A DNA stretch of 64,000 nucleotides, from assembly GCF_028649535.1 (NCBI RefSeq), contig NZ_JAQSJE010000011.1:17281-81280 (forward strand), read 5' to 3'. Shown here piece by piece: positions 17,947 to 26,446 of this stretch (its first letter is position 1; each line of letters starts with the position of its first letter). The position numbers and the translations under genes are program-made. The notes under the pieces were generated by a model, which saw only the letters and a list, made by a program, of their open reading frames with translations, did not search any database and was not told the DNA's origin. This DNA comes from Mannheimia cairinae (GTDB lineage Bacteria; Pseudomonadota; Gammaproteobacteria; Enterobacterales; Pasteurellaceae).

Positions 17947-19407
17947 TTAAATCATCGCTTTAAGTGCTTCTGTTAGCTTTTGGTAACGCTGATATTTCGC
18001 CTGGTAAGCTTCATAATTTGCTTTATTCGGTTCAAACACTTGCATTTCCGCATTTAAAGCCTGAACTTGGCTAATATCTAAACCGACACCTTGCATCGCC
18101 ATTAATGCCGCACCTAAGCAACCTGTTTCTTCTACTTGTGGAATTTCTAAACGCATTCCCGTTAGGTCTGCCAACATTTGCATCCAAACCTCTGATTTAA
18201 CCGGCCCACCTGTTACACGCAATACATTGGTTTTTGGAAAACGAATAAACATACGGTTTAAATGTGTCATTAAGCTAAATAAAACACCTTCGTAAATAGC
18301 TTGTAGCAGGTGCATTTGTGTGTGATAAGACTGCATACCGTAAAAGCTTGCTTGCATTCCTAACCCAGCATTAGAGCCATAAAGGAAAGGGACAAACAAT
18401 ACTGAACTACCTGCTGGAGGCAGGGTTGCTATGCCTTCATTAATCTCTTGGTAACTTAAATTGCTCCATTGTTTCACAAACCATTCAAGGTTGCCTGCTG
18501 AAGTGGGGCTGGCTTCGTGTACAATAAATTTTCCAGCTTCGGCATAACGCCCATACACAAAAGGGAGTTCTTGGGTTTGATCGATATAGTCTGTAATTCC
18601 ACTTACTACCGACCAAGTACCTAATACCGCATTAAGCTTGGTTTCATCTTCTAAGCCTGCACAACGTGCGGTGGAAACCACATCAAATAGTCCTCCAACA
18701 ACTGGGGTACCTACCGCTAAGCCCGTTAGTTTTGCAGCATTTTCCGTCACATAGCCTGCGATCTTATTTGGCTCAATCACAGGAGGTAGCTTATCCAGAA
18801 TATCTGGCATTCCTAGTAGATCCGCCAATGTCTGATCATATTTTCCTGTTGCCATATTATAGAGATTGGATTCCGAAATATTGGATTCTTCGCAATGCAA
18901 TTCTCCCGTTAAACAAAAACGTAAATAGTCGTGCGACATCAAAACAGAACCAATTTGAGCATAACGCTCAGGTTCATTTTGTTGAACCCATTTTAGAATA
19001 GAAACAGGGTGTCCCGTCCATAAGGTTTGGCGGGTAATAGAGTATAATTTTTGCGGGATCCCTTCGGATTGCCACTGTTTTACAATCTCAAGCGAGCGTT
19101 GATCTGAGGATAAAATTGCTCTTCCAAGAGGCTTATTTTGTTTATCTAATAAAAATGCTCCTTTCCCCTGAGCAGAAATTCCTACACCTTTAATTGCTGA
19201 AGGCTTAATTTGGCTCTTTTCAATGGTTAAACGCACAACTTCGGCACAGATAGCCCACAGCTGCTGCATATCACGCTCTGCATAGCCTGCAGTTTCACTA
19301 ATAACAGAGACATTTTCCCGATGAAGGGAATGCAAATTGCCCAGCTCATCAAAAAGAGCAGCTTTAATAAAGGTACCGCCACAATCAATGCCAAGAGTGT
19401 AGTTCAT
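17947..19407 (-). CDS. lyxK: FGGY-family carbohydrate kinase, L-xylulose/3-keto-L-gulonate kinase
   Basis: 486 residues, normal for FGGY kinases. The N-terminal phosphate-binding loop is LGIDCGGTFIKAALFD and the C-terminal ATP site includes RVTGGPVKSEVWMQMLADLTG. In E. coli the LyxK kinase of the yia cluster phosphorylates L-xylulose and 3-keto-L-gulonate. Here that would feed UlaD with 3-keto-L-gulonate-6-phosphate. AAGGAAATAATATT precedes the ATG. It is the last gene of a minus-strand run with an SMP-30 lactonase and a sugar ABC importer, and the yia-type TRAP genes lie upstream. Substrate assignment rests on context and resemblance. Confidence 0.85.
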   Translation of the reverse strand: MNYTLGIDCGGTFIKAALFDELGNLHSLHRENVSVISETAGYAERDMQQLWAICAEVVRLTIEKSQIKPSAIKGVGISAQGKGAFLLDKQNKPLGRAILSSDQRSLEIVKQWQSEGIPQKLYSITRQTLWTGHPVSILKWVQQNEPERYAQIGSVLMSHDYLRFCLTGELHCEESNISESNLYNMATGKYDQTLADLLGMPDILDKLPPVIEPNKIAGYVTENAAKLTGLAVGTPVVGGLFDVVSTARCAGLEDETKLNAVLGTWSVVSGITDYIDQTQELPFVYGRYAEAGKFIVHEASPTSAGNLEWFVKQWSNLSYQEINEGIATLPPAGSSVLFVPFLYGSNAGLGMQASFYGMQSYHTQMHLLQAIYEGVLFSLMTHLNRMFIRFPKTNVLRVTGGPVKSEVWMQMLADLTGMRLEIPQVEETGCLGAALMAMQGVGLDISQVQALNAEMQVFEPNKANYEAYQAKYQRYQKLTEALKAMI

Positions 19408-19426
19408 AATATTATTTCCTTTGTTT

Positions 19427-20317
19427 TTATTTCATTTTTAATCGATAAAGACTATTTGAACATGTAATAAATAGTGTTTGTTCATCATTACCAAATGCAC
19501 AGTTTGACGTTGGTTTACCGAGTATAAAACGGCCTAATTCCGTACCATCTGGCAATAATGCAATGATTCCATTTTCGCAAGAACAGAAAATAACGCCATT
19601 ACGTTTAATTCTAAAACCATCTGGAATACCTGGCGAAATTTCAGTAACATCTCGGCGATTTTTCAATTTACAGCCATCTACATCAAACACAACTAAATGA
19701 TGCAATCCATCATCATTAAATTCTACACTTGACATATCCGCCACATAAAGTTGTTTTTCATCAGGCGAAAATGCTAAGCCGTTTGGTCGCATCGTATTAA
19801 AAGTGGCAATATTTAACTTTTCTGTTTTTGGGTTAAAACAATAAACATAGCAACCAATGATTTCACTTGGTGATTGCTTTCCCTCATTGTCAGATAAAAT
19901 CCCATATGGTGGGTCGGTAAACCAAATCGTGCCATCCGATTTTACCACCACATCATTCGGCGAGTTTAAACGTTTTCCATCTAATTGACCAACTAAAAAG
20001 CGATACTCTCCATTAGGGGTTGTTAAACTAATACCACGATTGCCATGTTCACAGGTAATTAAATTATCTTCTGCATCAATGGCATTTCCATTAGAAAAAT
20101 AGGATGGCTGACGAAAAACTTGAGTACCTTCTGCTTCCGTCCAGCGATACATTGTACAGCCTTTCACATCGCTAAAATACAATGCTTGTTGAGCATTACT
20201 CCATGCAGGGCCCTCAGCCCAAATTGCACCATCAAACAACTCTTCAATTTCAAAAAAACTTCCAACCAACTCGTTAAAACGAGTATCCGATATTTGTGGA
20301 ATAAATGAATGACTCAT
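19427..20317 (-). CDS. SMP-30/gluconolactonase-family sugar lactonase
   Basis: 296 residues, six-bladed propeller family. Metal ligands expected for SMP-30 are visible: Glu35 in AIWAEGPAWS, Asn in LNSPNDVVVKSDG, and Asp in LYVADMSS; TIWFTDPPYG is also typical. No signal peptide is seen, so it should act in the cytoplasm, hydrolysing an aldono- or related lactone with a divalent metal. It sits 19 bases before lyxK in the direction of transcription and after the ABC binding-protein gene. That suggests it opens a lactone brought in by that importer; the actual lactone is unknown. Confidence 0.85.
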   Translation of the reverse strand: MSHSFIPQISDTRFNELVGSFFEIEELFDGAIWAEGPAWSNAQQALYFSDVKGCTMYRWTEAEGTQVFRQPSYFSNGNAIDAEDNLITCEHGNRGISLTTPNGEYRFLVGQLDGKRLNSPNDVVVKSDGTIWFTDPPYGILSDNEGKQSPSEIIGCYVYCFNPKTEKLNIATFNTMRPNGLAFSPDEKQLYVADMSSVEFNDDGLHHLVVFDVDGCKLKNRRDVTEISPGIPDGFRIKRNGVIFCSCENGIIALLPDGTELGRFILGKPTSNCAFGNDEQTLFITCSNSLYRLKMK

Positions 20318-20388
20318 GTGTTATAGGCTCCGTTTTGCTATAACTATAAAATTAGAAAATTATATAATTTCTATTGAATAGAATTTGC

Positions 20389-20437
20389 AAGCGGTCAGAT
20401 TTCGCAAAAAAGTTGGATTTACCAAATCTAACCGCTT
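20389..20437 (-). terminator. Paired uptake-sequence dyad after the ABC binding-protein gene
   Basis: AAGCGGT-C-AGATTT pairs with AAATCT-A-ACCGCTT, one mismatch, around GCAAAA-containing spacer. It lies between the ABC binding-protein stop and the SMP-30 gene, where it could attenuate the operon. Confidence 0.55.
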
Positions 20438-20446
20438 GTAATAAGG

Positions 20447-21556
20447 TTACTTCACGCCCCAAATTGCTTTATAAGCATCTTTATAACCATTTTGTGGATC
20501 ATAAAGATTCTTATCGCCACCATCAAAAGCAACATTCTCTTTAGTAACTAAATGTGCAGGAGTTACATAACCTGATGCTTTTTCATTGGCAAATGCACGG
20601 TTAAGTTCATCAACTAACTGCCAACCGTGTAAGTTAAGTGGCTCTGGTACTGTCGCAAACTGTTTATCGCCTGAACGAATACGTTGGTAAGCCGTTACTG
20701 AGCCATCGCCTGCAGAAATGCTCAATGGTTTATCTTTATTTGCCGTACGTAATGACGGTGCCATAAAGTCAAAATAGAGATCGTTAATCGCTAATGCATA
20801 TTCTAAGTCATCGCCATATTTTTGTAATAAATTGAACGTTAAGTTCGGCATACGGCTTGAAGTGTCAGCAAGTGGAGTATCAATAAACTCTAATACCTTA
20901 CACTCTTTACATTTTTCAATCACTTCCTTCATCACATTTGCTTTACGTAATGCAATTTCATAAAGTGAATCGGTCAAAATAATCGCTTTTGCTTTACCAT
21001 TTGATTCTGCAACAGCAAGCATTGCCGATAAACGTGCAATTTCATCAGAATCAGAAGTTACATTATAGAAAATGCCATATTTTTCAATCGCACCTGGTTC
21101 TGGTGTCGCATGCCATGCCGCTAATGTAATGCCATTTTTAGTCGCTTTTTGTAATGGAATTCTTGCTACATTTGGATTCCAACCACCAATAACAATCGCA
21201 TCAGGCTTACGAGCGATTGCTTGATTCAATGCTGCAAGTTGGTTATTTACTGTACCAGCACCATCTAATACGTCTAATTTCCACCCTGTTACACCAACAG
21301 CTTCTTTCATACCATCAATAACACCTAAGACACCACCATTTTTCATATCAGATGCAATGAAAATAACTGTTTTTTCTTTTTGTAATTGAGGTCCTGTTGT
21401 TGGGCCATCCCATTTTTCCTGCTTTGCAGTTGCTGCAGCAACAAATTGTTTAGCTTCTTGAACGAAAGGATCTTCGCTCGCAAAAGCACTGCTACCGAAA
21501 GTAACCGCTGTGAATGCTGCAAGAGCAGTTAAAGTAGTACGAAAGGTATTTTTCAT
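20447..21556 (-). CDS. Sugar ABC transporter, periplasmic binding protein
   Basis: 369 residues from the ATG at 21556, after GAGGATTTG; a TTG two codons earlier overlaps that site. A signal peptide (TALAAFTAVTFGSSAFA) precedes the mature protein. The fold is that of the ribose-type periplasmic binding proteins: KTVIFIASDMKNGGVLGVIDGMKEA then QLAALNQAIARKPDAIVIGGW and a later SISAGDGS segment. It delivers a carbohydrate to the permease/ATPase encoded upstream. Likely gene order is ATPase, permease, binding protein, lactonase, kinase. I cannot assign the ligand from sequence. Confidence 0.88.
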   Translation of the reverse strand: MKNTFRTTLTALAAFTAVTFGSSAFASEDPFVQEAKQFVAAATAKQEKWDGPTTGPQLQKEKTVIFIASDMKNGGVLGVIDGMKEAVGVTGWKLDVLDGAGTVNNQLAALNQAIARKPDAIVIGGWNPNVARIPLQKATKNGITLAAWHATPEPGAIEKYGIFYNVTSDSDEIARLSAMLAVAESNGKAKAIILTDSLYEIALRKANVMKEVIEKCKECKVLEFIDTPLADTSSRMPNLTFNLLQKYGDDLEYALAINDLYFDFMAPSLRTANKDKPLSISAGDGSVTAYQRIRSGDKQFATVPEPLNLHGWQLVDELNRAFANEKASGYVTPAHLVTKENVAFDGGDKNLYDPQNGYKDAYKAIWGVK

Positions 21557-21578
21557 AATCAAATCCTCTTATTTAAGG

Positions 21579-22625
21579 TTAGTTAGTTGATTTTTTCTGT
21601 ACAGCTTTTTGATTTAACAAGCGTTTGCGTTGAGCATAGCCTGCGATAGTGATGGAAAGAAGCAATGTTGCCCCATTAAACAATGGCTCAACCCAGAACG
21701 CTCCACCAAATTGTTGAATACCTGAAATCCCGATAGCTAAAATCGCAATACCAACTACGGTTCCCCAAACATTAATACGCCCTGGTCGGATGGTTGTACT
21801 ACCTAAGAAGGCACCAACTAAAGCTGGAAGTAAGTAATCCATACCTACACTTGCCTGACCAACACCTTGCTGAGCAGAAATTAACACACCAGTGAAAGCT
21901 GTTAATACGCTGGAAACTATGAAAGGAACAATAGTATATTTTTTAATATTAATACCATTTAAACGAGCAGCTGTTGGATTTGCACCTACAGCATACATTG
22001 CACGACCTGTTGGTGTGTGTTCTGTCACTAACCACATTACAATAGCAACGGCTAAAACATAAAATGCGGAGATAGGTACACCAAACACCTCAGTGCTATT
22101 TAATGCAATAAATTCATCAGGTAAATCACCAACAATTTGACGCCCACCTGAGTGCCATAACGCCACAGCATAAAGCACAGTTCCTGAACCAAGGGTTGCC
22201 ACAAAGCTGTCAATATCGGCTAATGCAACTAAAATGCCGTTTAGCAAACCGTAAAGCGCCGCAATGATTAATACAATCAGGATTGCCATATACCAAGAGA
22301 ATCCGTATTGCACCTGTAAGGTAATCACAAGGATGTGCCATAACACAATCCCAAAACCAACATTTAAATCAATTTTACCTACAATCATTGTAGTTGTTGC
22401 CGCTAATGCGAGTAGTGCTATTTTCGATTTACTTTCTAAGATTGCATTTAAAGTCAGCATCGAAGCAAACGATTCCGTTGTCAGTGAAAAAATGATCACC
22501 AATAACACGCAAAGCCCCAATAAACCATAACGAGTGGACATTTGAGAGAACCACGCAATAAAGCCATCCCGTGCAATAGAAACAGGCTGTTCAAGTGCTG
22601 TAGATTTAATATTTGTTTGAGCCAT
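21579..22625 (-). CDS. Sugar ABC transporter permease
   Basis: 348 residues, RbsC/XylH-like inner-membrane permease with about ten hydrophobic segments. Visible family signatures are GRAMYAVGANPTAARLNGINIKKY and VGAFLGSTTIRPGRINVWGTVVG near the C-terminal third. GGAGTAATTT precedes the ATG. It starts 88 bases after the ATPase stop and ends 22 bases before the binding-protein gene, all in one direction. Two copies probably pair with the double ATPase. Confidence 0.9.
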   Translation of the reverse strand: MAQTNIKSTALEQPVSIARDGFIAWFSQMSTRYGLLGLCVLLVIIFSLTTESFASMLTLNAILESKSKIALLALAATTTMIVGKIDLNVGFGIVLWHILVITLQVQYGFSWYMAILIVLIIAALYGLLNGILVALADIDSFVATLGSGTVLYAVALWHSGGRQIVGDLPDEFIALNSTEVFGVPISAFYVLAVAIVMWLVTEHTPTGRAMYAVGANPTAARLNGINIKKYTIVPFIVSSVLTAFTGVLISAQQGVGQASVGMDYLLPALVGAFLGSTTIRPGRINVWGTVVGIAILAIGISGIQQFGGAFWVEPLFNGATLLLSITIAGYAQRKRLLNQKAVQKKSTN

Positions 22626-22713
22626 AAATTACTCCAGTTAAATGTTATTGTTCTCTGTCACACTTATAAAGCAACAGAGGCAAGCTATCTATTTTTTACA
22701 AAAGACTCGCTTA

Positions 22714-24219
22714 TTATCCTTGTTTAGATTTACTATCAGATGCAAGAGCTAGTAAGTTAGCAAAACTAACGTCCTCATTTATTAGCTCTCCTGCAATTTC
22801 ACCTCTATTGAATACTAACGCTCGATTACATAAATGAGCGATCTCTTCAAAATCTGTCGAAATCACAATAATAGCTATTCCCTCAGCAAGCGCCTTGTTA
22901 AGTAAGTCATAAATCTCGGCTCTTGCACCTACATCTACACCTGCAGTCGGATCTTCTAAAATCAGTATTGGGGTATTAAGATGCATCCAGCGTGCCAACA
23001 CAATTTTTTGTTGATTCCCTCCTGATAATGCACTTGCATCAATAAACAAATTTTTAGGACGAATATCAAATAATTGGAATTTATACCAACTTTCTCCCCA
23101 TTCCTCACGGCGAGAATAGCGTTTTAATGCAGAATGCCCACTTAATGCAGGGTTGATAAATAAGTTTTCGCTAGTTGTCATCGACATAAAGACACTTTCA
23201 CGTGTACGATCTCCTGCAACTAAAGCAATTCCTTTATGAATCGCATCTTGTGGATCTTTTGCTGAATAAGGCTGATTAGCTAAACGAATTTCGCCTTGAT
23301 CTAAAGTCCTCTCACCAAATAGTAAACGACCAATTTCCTCTTGTCCTGCTCCACGCAATCCGGCCAGAGCTATCATTTCACCTTTGTGTAATTTGAAATG
23401 AACAGGGCCGGTATCGCCAACAACAACATTTTCTAACGAAAGAATTTCTGGCGTGCCAGTTGGTAAATCAACACGTTGTCTTCCACGACTTTCTTCCCCA
23501 ACAATAGCTTTTACTAGACCTTTTACATCATAGAGCGTGGTTTGACCTTCTGCGACAGGGAATCCATCTCTCATAACAAGGATACGGTCTGAGATTGCAA
23601 TAACTTCATCTAATCGATGCGTTACATAAATCATTCCTACGCCTTGATCACGTAAACGATTTAAAACCGTAAATAAGTGTTCCACATCAGAAGCTGGAAG
23701 AGAGGCAGTTGGTTCATCTAATACCAAAATTTCTGCATTAACAGCAATAGCACGAGCAATAGCAAGTAGTGCTTTTTCAGTACGGCTTAAATCGAAAACT
23801 CTCGTATCAGCCGAAAGCTTGATACCAACAAAATCTAATGCTTTTTGCGATTGTTCTCGAACTTTTGCCCAATCAATTAACCCGAACCGACGGGGAAAGC
23901 CCATTACAAATGCCATATTTTCAGCAATAGTCATCCATTCAATCAATCCTAAATCTTGGTGAATGAAGGCTATTGGCTTTTTATTCCCTTTCTCAAGGGC
24001 CTGAGCTGATTGGATTTTTTGGTTATGAAATAAAATCTCACCTTCATCACGGTCGTAAATACCAGCAAGAATTTTAATAAGAGTAGACTTTCCAGCCCCA
24101 TTTTCTCCAAGCAGTGCAACTATTTCTCCTGGATGGATATCAAGGCTGACATCATTCACCGCAGTATGGCTACCAAAGCGTTTGATGATATGTTGTAAAC
24201 TTAAAATGGGTTGTGACAT
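22714..24219 (-). CDS. Sugar ABC transporter ATPase (double domain)
   Basis: 501 residues with two nucleotide-binding domains in tandem, as in RbsA/MglA. The first has Walker A GENGAGKST near residue 40 and Walker B LVLDEPTASL. The second has a degenerate Walker A (LAGLRGAGQEE), signature LSGGNQQKIVLARW and Walker B ILILEDPTAGVD. The split between one canonical and one degenerate site is normal for carbohydrate uptake ATPases of this class. GGGGTGAG precedes the ATG. It heads a five-gene run through lyxK. A long dyad (24271-24302) lies 52-83 bases upstream of its start. Confidence 0.92.
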   Translation of the reverse strand: MSQPILSLQHIIKRFGSHTAVNDVSLDIHPGEIVALLGENGAGKSTLIKILAGIYDRDEGEILFHNQKIQSAQALEKGNKKPIAFIHQDLGLIEWMTIAENMAFVMGFPRRFGLIDWAKVREQSQKALDFVGIKLSADTRVFDLSRTEKALLAIARAIAVNAEILVLDEPTASLPASDVEHLFTVLNRLRDQGVGMIYVTHRLDEVIAISDRILVMRDGFPVAEGQTTLYDVKGLVKAIVGEESRGRQRVDLPTGTPEILSLENVVVGDTGPVHFKLHKGEMIALAGLRGAGQEEIGRLLFGERTLDQGEIRLANQPYSAKDPQDAIHKGIALVAGDRTRESVFMSMTTSENLFINPALSGHSALKRYSRREEWGESWYKFQLFDIRPKNLFIDASALSGGNQQKIVLARWMHLNTPILILEDPTAGVDVGARAEIYDLLNKALAEGIAIIVISTDFEEIAHLCNRALVFNRGEIAGELINEDVSFANLLALASDSKSKQG

Positions 24220-24270
24220 TGCTCACCCCTTATATAGAAATATTTCGGCAAATAATTATAAAAATGCAAT

Positions 24271-24302
24271 CTTAATAGATGTGTATACACACACCTATTA
24301 AG
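24271..24302. promoter_or_regulatory. 32-bp near-perfect palindrome upstream of the ABC operon
   Basis: CTTAATAG at 24271 pairs with CTATTAAG at 24302, and the interior contains GTGTATACAC; the two 16-base halves match at 14 positions. It lies after the stop of the second TRAP binding-protein gene and before the ABC ATPase gene. It could be an operator, a terminator for the TRAP genes, or both. Confidence 0.55.
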
Positions 24303-24316
24303 TAACCATCTATCAA

Positions 24317-25300
24317 TTATTTAGCTAACTTATCAATCGCATCCACTAAATCCGCCCCGTTTTTCTCAATAAAGGCTTTTCGAGTGTCACTCGATACTGC
24401 ATTTTTAAATGGTGTGGTATCTAAATTATCTACAAATTCAATCCCTGCTTTTTTCAGCGATTCAATAATAGTTTGCTCATTCTCTAAATTAAGCTGACGT
24501 TGATATTTTCCTGCTTCAACAGCAGCATCTGTAATCGCTTTTTGCTGTTCCGCTGAAAGTGCATCAAATTTAGCTTTATTCATTACCACAATTAATGGTG
24601 TGTAGCCGTGGTTAGTAAAGCTGAAGTATTTCTGTACTTCATACAATTTTGCCGACCAGAAAATACCAATTGGGTGTTCCTGAGCATCTACTGCTTTTGT
24701 TTCAAGGGCTGTATAAAGCTCAGAAAGAGGCATTGGCACAGGGTTTGCCCCTAAAATAGAAAACGCTTGAATATACATTGGGTTTTGATTGGTGCGAATT
24801 TTTAACCCTTTAATATCTTCAGGTTTAGTAATTGGCTGTTTAGAATTTGAGAATGCTCTAAAACCAACCTCCCAGAACGCTAAACCTTTTAAACCTTGTT
24901 CCTCAAGCGATTTTAATAAACCTTGTCCAATTTCACCATCTAACGCTGCATAAGCATGGTCACGATCTTTAAAAATAAACGGAATATCAATAACATTTAG
25001 TTGTGGCACTAAGCCGGTGAAGTTTGAAGAACTCGACATTGCTAAGTCGATAGTACCACCACGCACACCACTAATTGCAGTTTGAGCATTACCAAGCGTA
25101 CTATCTGCAAATAAGCTTAACTTAAGCGATTTTGCTGATTTTTCTTGTAATAAATCATTAAATTTTTTAGCCGCAATATGCTGAGTATCAGAGCGAGGTG
25201 CTTCATAAGCAAAGCGAAAAGAGGTTTGAGCATGTGCAGTGGCAAAAATAGAAAAACTAGCAACTAATGCAGCAACAGTTTTGAGATTGAAGAGTTTCAT
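24317..25300 (-). CDS. TRAP transporter periplasmic binding protein, second copy (YiaO/DctP family)
   Basis: 327 residues with signal peptide ending AHA. It has the DctP-family blocks FRFAYEAPRSDTQHIAAKKF, GTIDLAMSSSSNFTGLVPQLNVIDIPFIF and KGLKIRTNQNPMYIQAF. The arginine in KIRTNQ normally binds a substrate carboxylate. It is very similar throughout to the neighbouring gene upstream (25366-26352), so the pair arose by tandem duplication. It binds an organic acid, by context possibly a sugar acid such as 2,3-diketo-L-gulonate or a relative. A GC-rich hairpin separates the two copies. Confidence 0.9.
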   Translation of the reverse strand: MKLFNLKTVAALVASFSIFATAHAQTSFRFAYEAPRSDTQHIAAKKFNDLLQEKSAKSLKLSLFADSTLGNAQTAISGVRGGTIDLAMSSSSNFTGLVPQLNVIDIPFIFKDRDHAYAALDGEIGQGLLKSLEEQGLKGLAFWEVGFRAFSNSKQPITKPEDIKGLKIRTNQNPMYIQAFSILGANPVPMPLSELYTALETKAVDAQEHPIGIFWSAKLYEVQKYFSFTNHGYTPLIVVMNKAKFDALSAEQQKAITDAAVEAGKYQRQLNLENEQTIIESLKKAGIEFVDNLDTTPFKNAVSSDTRKAFIEKNGADLVDAIDKLAK

Positions 25301-25326
25301 AATATTCTCCTACATTGATGTAGAAA

Positions 25327-25347
25327 CTCCCTCCGAAAAGGAGGGAG
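25327..25347 (-). terminator. Hairpin between the two TRAP binding-protein genes
   Basis: CTCCCTCC (25327-25334) pairs with GGAGGGAG (25340-25347). On the minus strand a short T-rich stretch follows. It could lower expression of the second copy. Confidence 0.55.
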
Positions 25348-25365
25348 CTTTAATAAAAAATACGA

Positions 25366-26352
25366 TTAGTTAGCTAACGCATCTACTTGTTTTAATAATT
25401 CATCACCGTGTTTTTCAACGAATGCTTTACGAACTTCTGCCTCAATCGCAGCTTTAAACGGTGCATTATCAACTTGTTCGATCACTTCAATGCCTTGTTT
25501 ACGTAATTTTTCAATGATCTCTTTTTCATTTTTCACATTTAAATCACGTTGGAATTGACCTGCTTCTTTTGCAGCTTCCACTAATGCAGTTTGAAGCTCT
25601 GGCGATAAACCGTCGAATTTCGCTTTGTTCATTACTACGATTAACGGAGTATAGCCGTGATTTGTTAAACTTAAATGTTTTTGTACTTCAAAAAGTTTAG
25701 ACGACCAGAAAATACCGATTGGGTGTTCTTGAGCATCTACTGCACGAGTTTCTAATGCAGTGTAAAGCTCTGCTAATGGCATTGGCACTGGGTTACCGCC
25801 TAACAATGTAAATGCTTGAATGTACATTGGGTTTTGGTTTGTACGTACTTTTAAGCCTTTAATATCTTCAGGTTTAGTAACTGGATGTTTAGAGTTAGAG
25901 AATGCACGGAAACCAACATCCCAGAATGCTAAGCCTTTTAAGCCTTGTGCTTCTAAATCTTTTAATAAGCCTTGACCGATTTCGCCGTCTAATACTTTGT
26001 ACACGTGTTCACGATCTTTAAAGATGAACGGAATATCAATTACATTTAATTTTGGCTCTAAACCAGTGAAATTTGGCGAACCTGACATTTCAATATCAAT
26101 AGTACCGCCACGTACCGCACTAATCATTGTTTGTGCATTACCTAAAGTACTATCTGGGAATAATCTTAATTTAATTTCTCCCTTAGTTTTTTCTTTAAGT
26201 AGATCATCAAATTTTTTCGCTGCAATATGTTGGCTGTCTGAGCGAGGGGCTTCGTAACCAAAACGTAGAGAAATTTCAGCCATTGCCGAAGAACTCATTA
26301 CGGCAACGCCTGCCACTAATGCTGCTAAAGTTTTTAAATTAAAAAGTTTCAT
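25366..26352 (-). CDS. yiaO: TRAP transporter periplasmic binding protein, first copy (YiaO/DctP family)
   Basis: 328 residues with signal peptide ending AMA. The DctP-family features are the same as in the adjacent copy: LRFGYEAPRSDSQHIAAKKFDDLL, GTIDIEMSGSPNFTGLEPKLNVIDIPFIF and KVRTNQNPMYIQAF with the carboxylate-binding arginine. It follows the large membrane subunit gene on the same strand, the normal Yia order, so this copy is the likelier direct equivalent of E. coli YiaO, which binds 2,3-diketo-L-gulonate. GGAGAACCCT precedes the ATG. A paired uptake-sequence dyad lies between it and yiaN. Confidence 0.9.
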   Translation of the reverse strand: MKLFNLKTLAALVAGVAVMSSSAMAEISLRFGYEAPRSDSQHIAAKKFDDLLKEKTKGEIKLRLFPDSTLGNAQTMISAVRGGTIDIEMSGSPNFTGLEPKLNVIDIPFIFKDREHVYKVLDGEIGQGLLKDLEAQGLKGLAFWDVGFRAFSNSKHPVTKPEDIKGLKVRTNQNPMYIQAFTLLGGNPVPMPLAELYTALETRAVDAQEHPIGIFWSSKLFEVQKHLSLTNHGYTPLIVVMNKAKFDGLSPELQTALVEAAKEAGQFQRDLNVKNEKEIIEKLRKQGIEVIEQVDNAPFKAAIEAEVRKAFVEKHGDELLKQVDALAN

Positions 26353-26382
26353 AGGGTTCTCCTGTGATAAAAAATGGTTTAT

Positions 26383-26425
26383 AAGCGGTCGTTTTTTGCA
26401 AACTTTTCACAATTTTTAACCGCTT
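26383..26425 (-). repeat. Paired uptake-sequence dyad between yiaN and yiaO
   Basis: AAGCGGT (26383-26389) and ACCGCTT (26419-26425) in inverted orientation, with TTTTTTGCAAACTTTT between. Inside a probable operon, so it may act as an attenuator. Confidence 0.65.
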
Positions 26426-26446
26426 GTCTCAGAGGTTAAGGTTACT

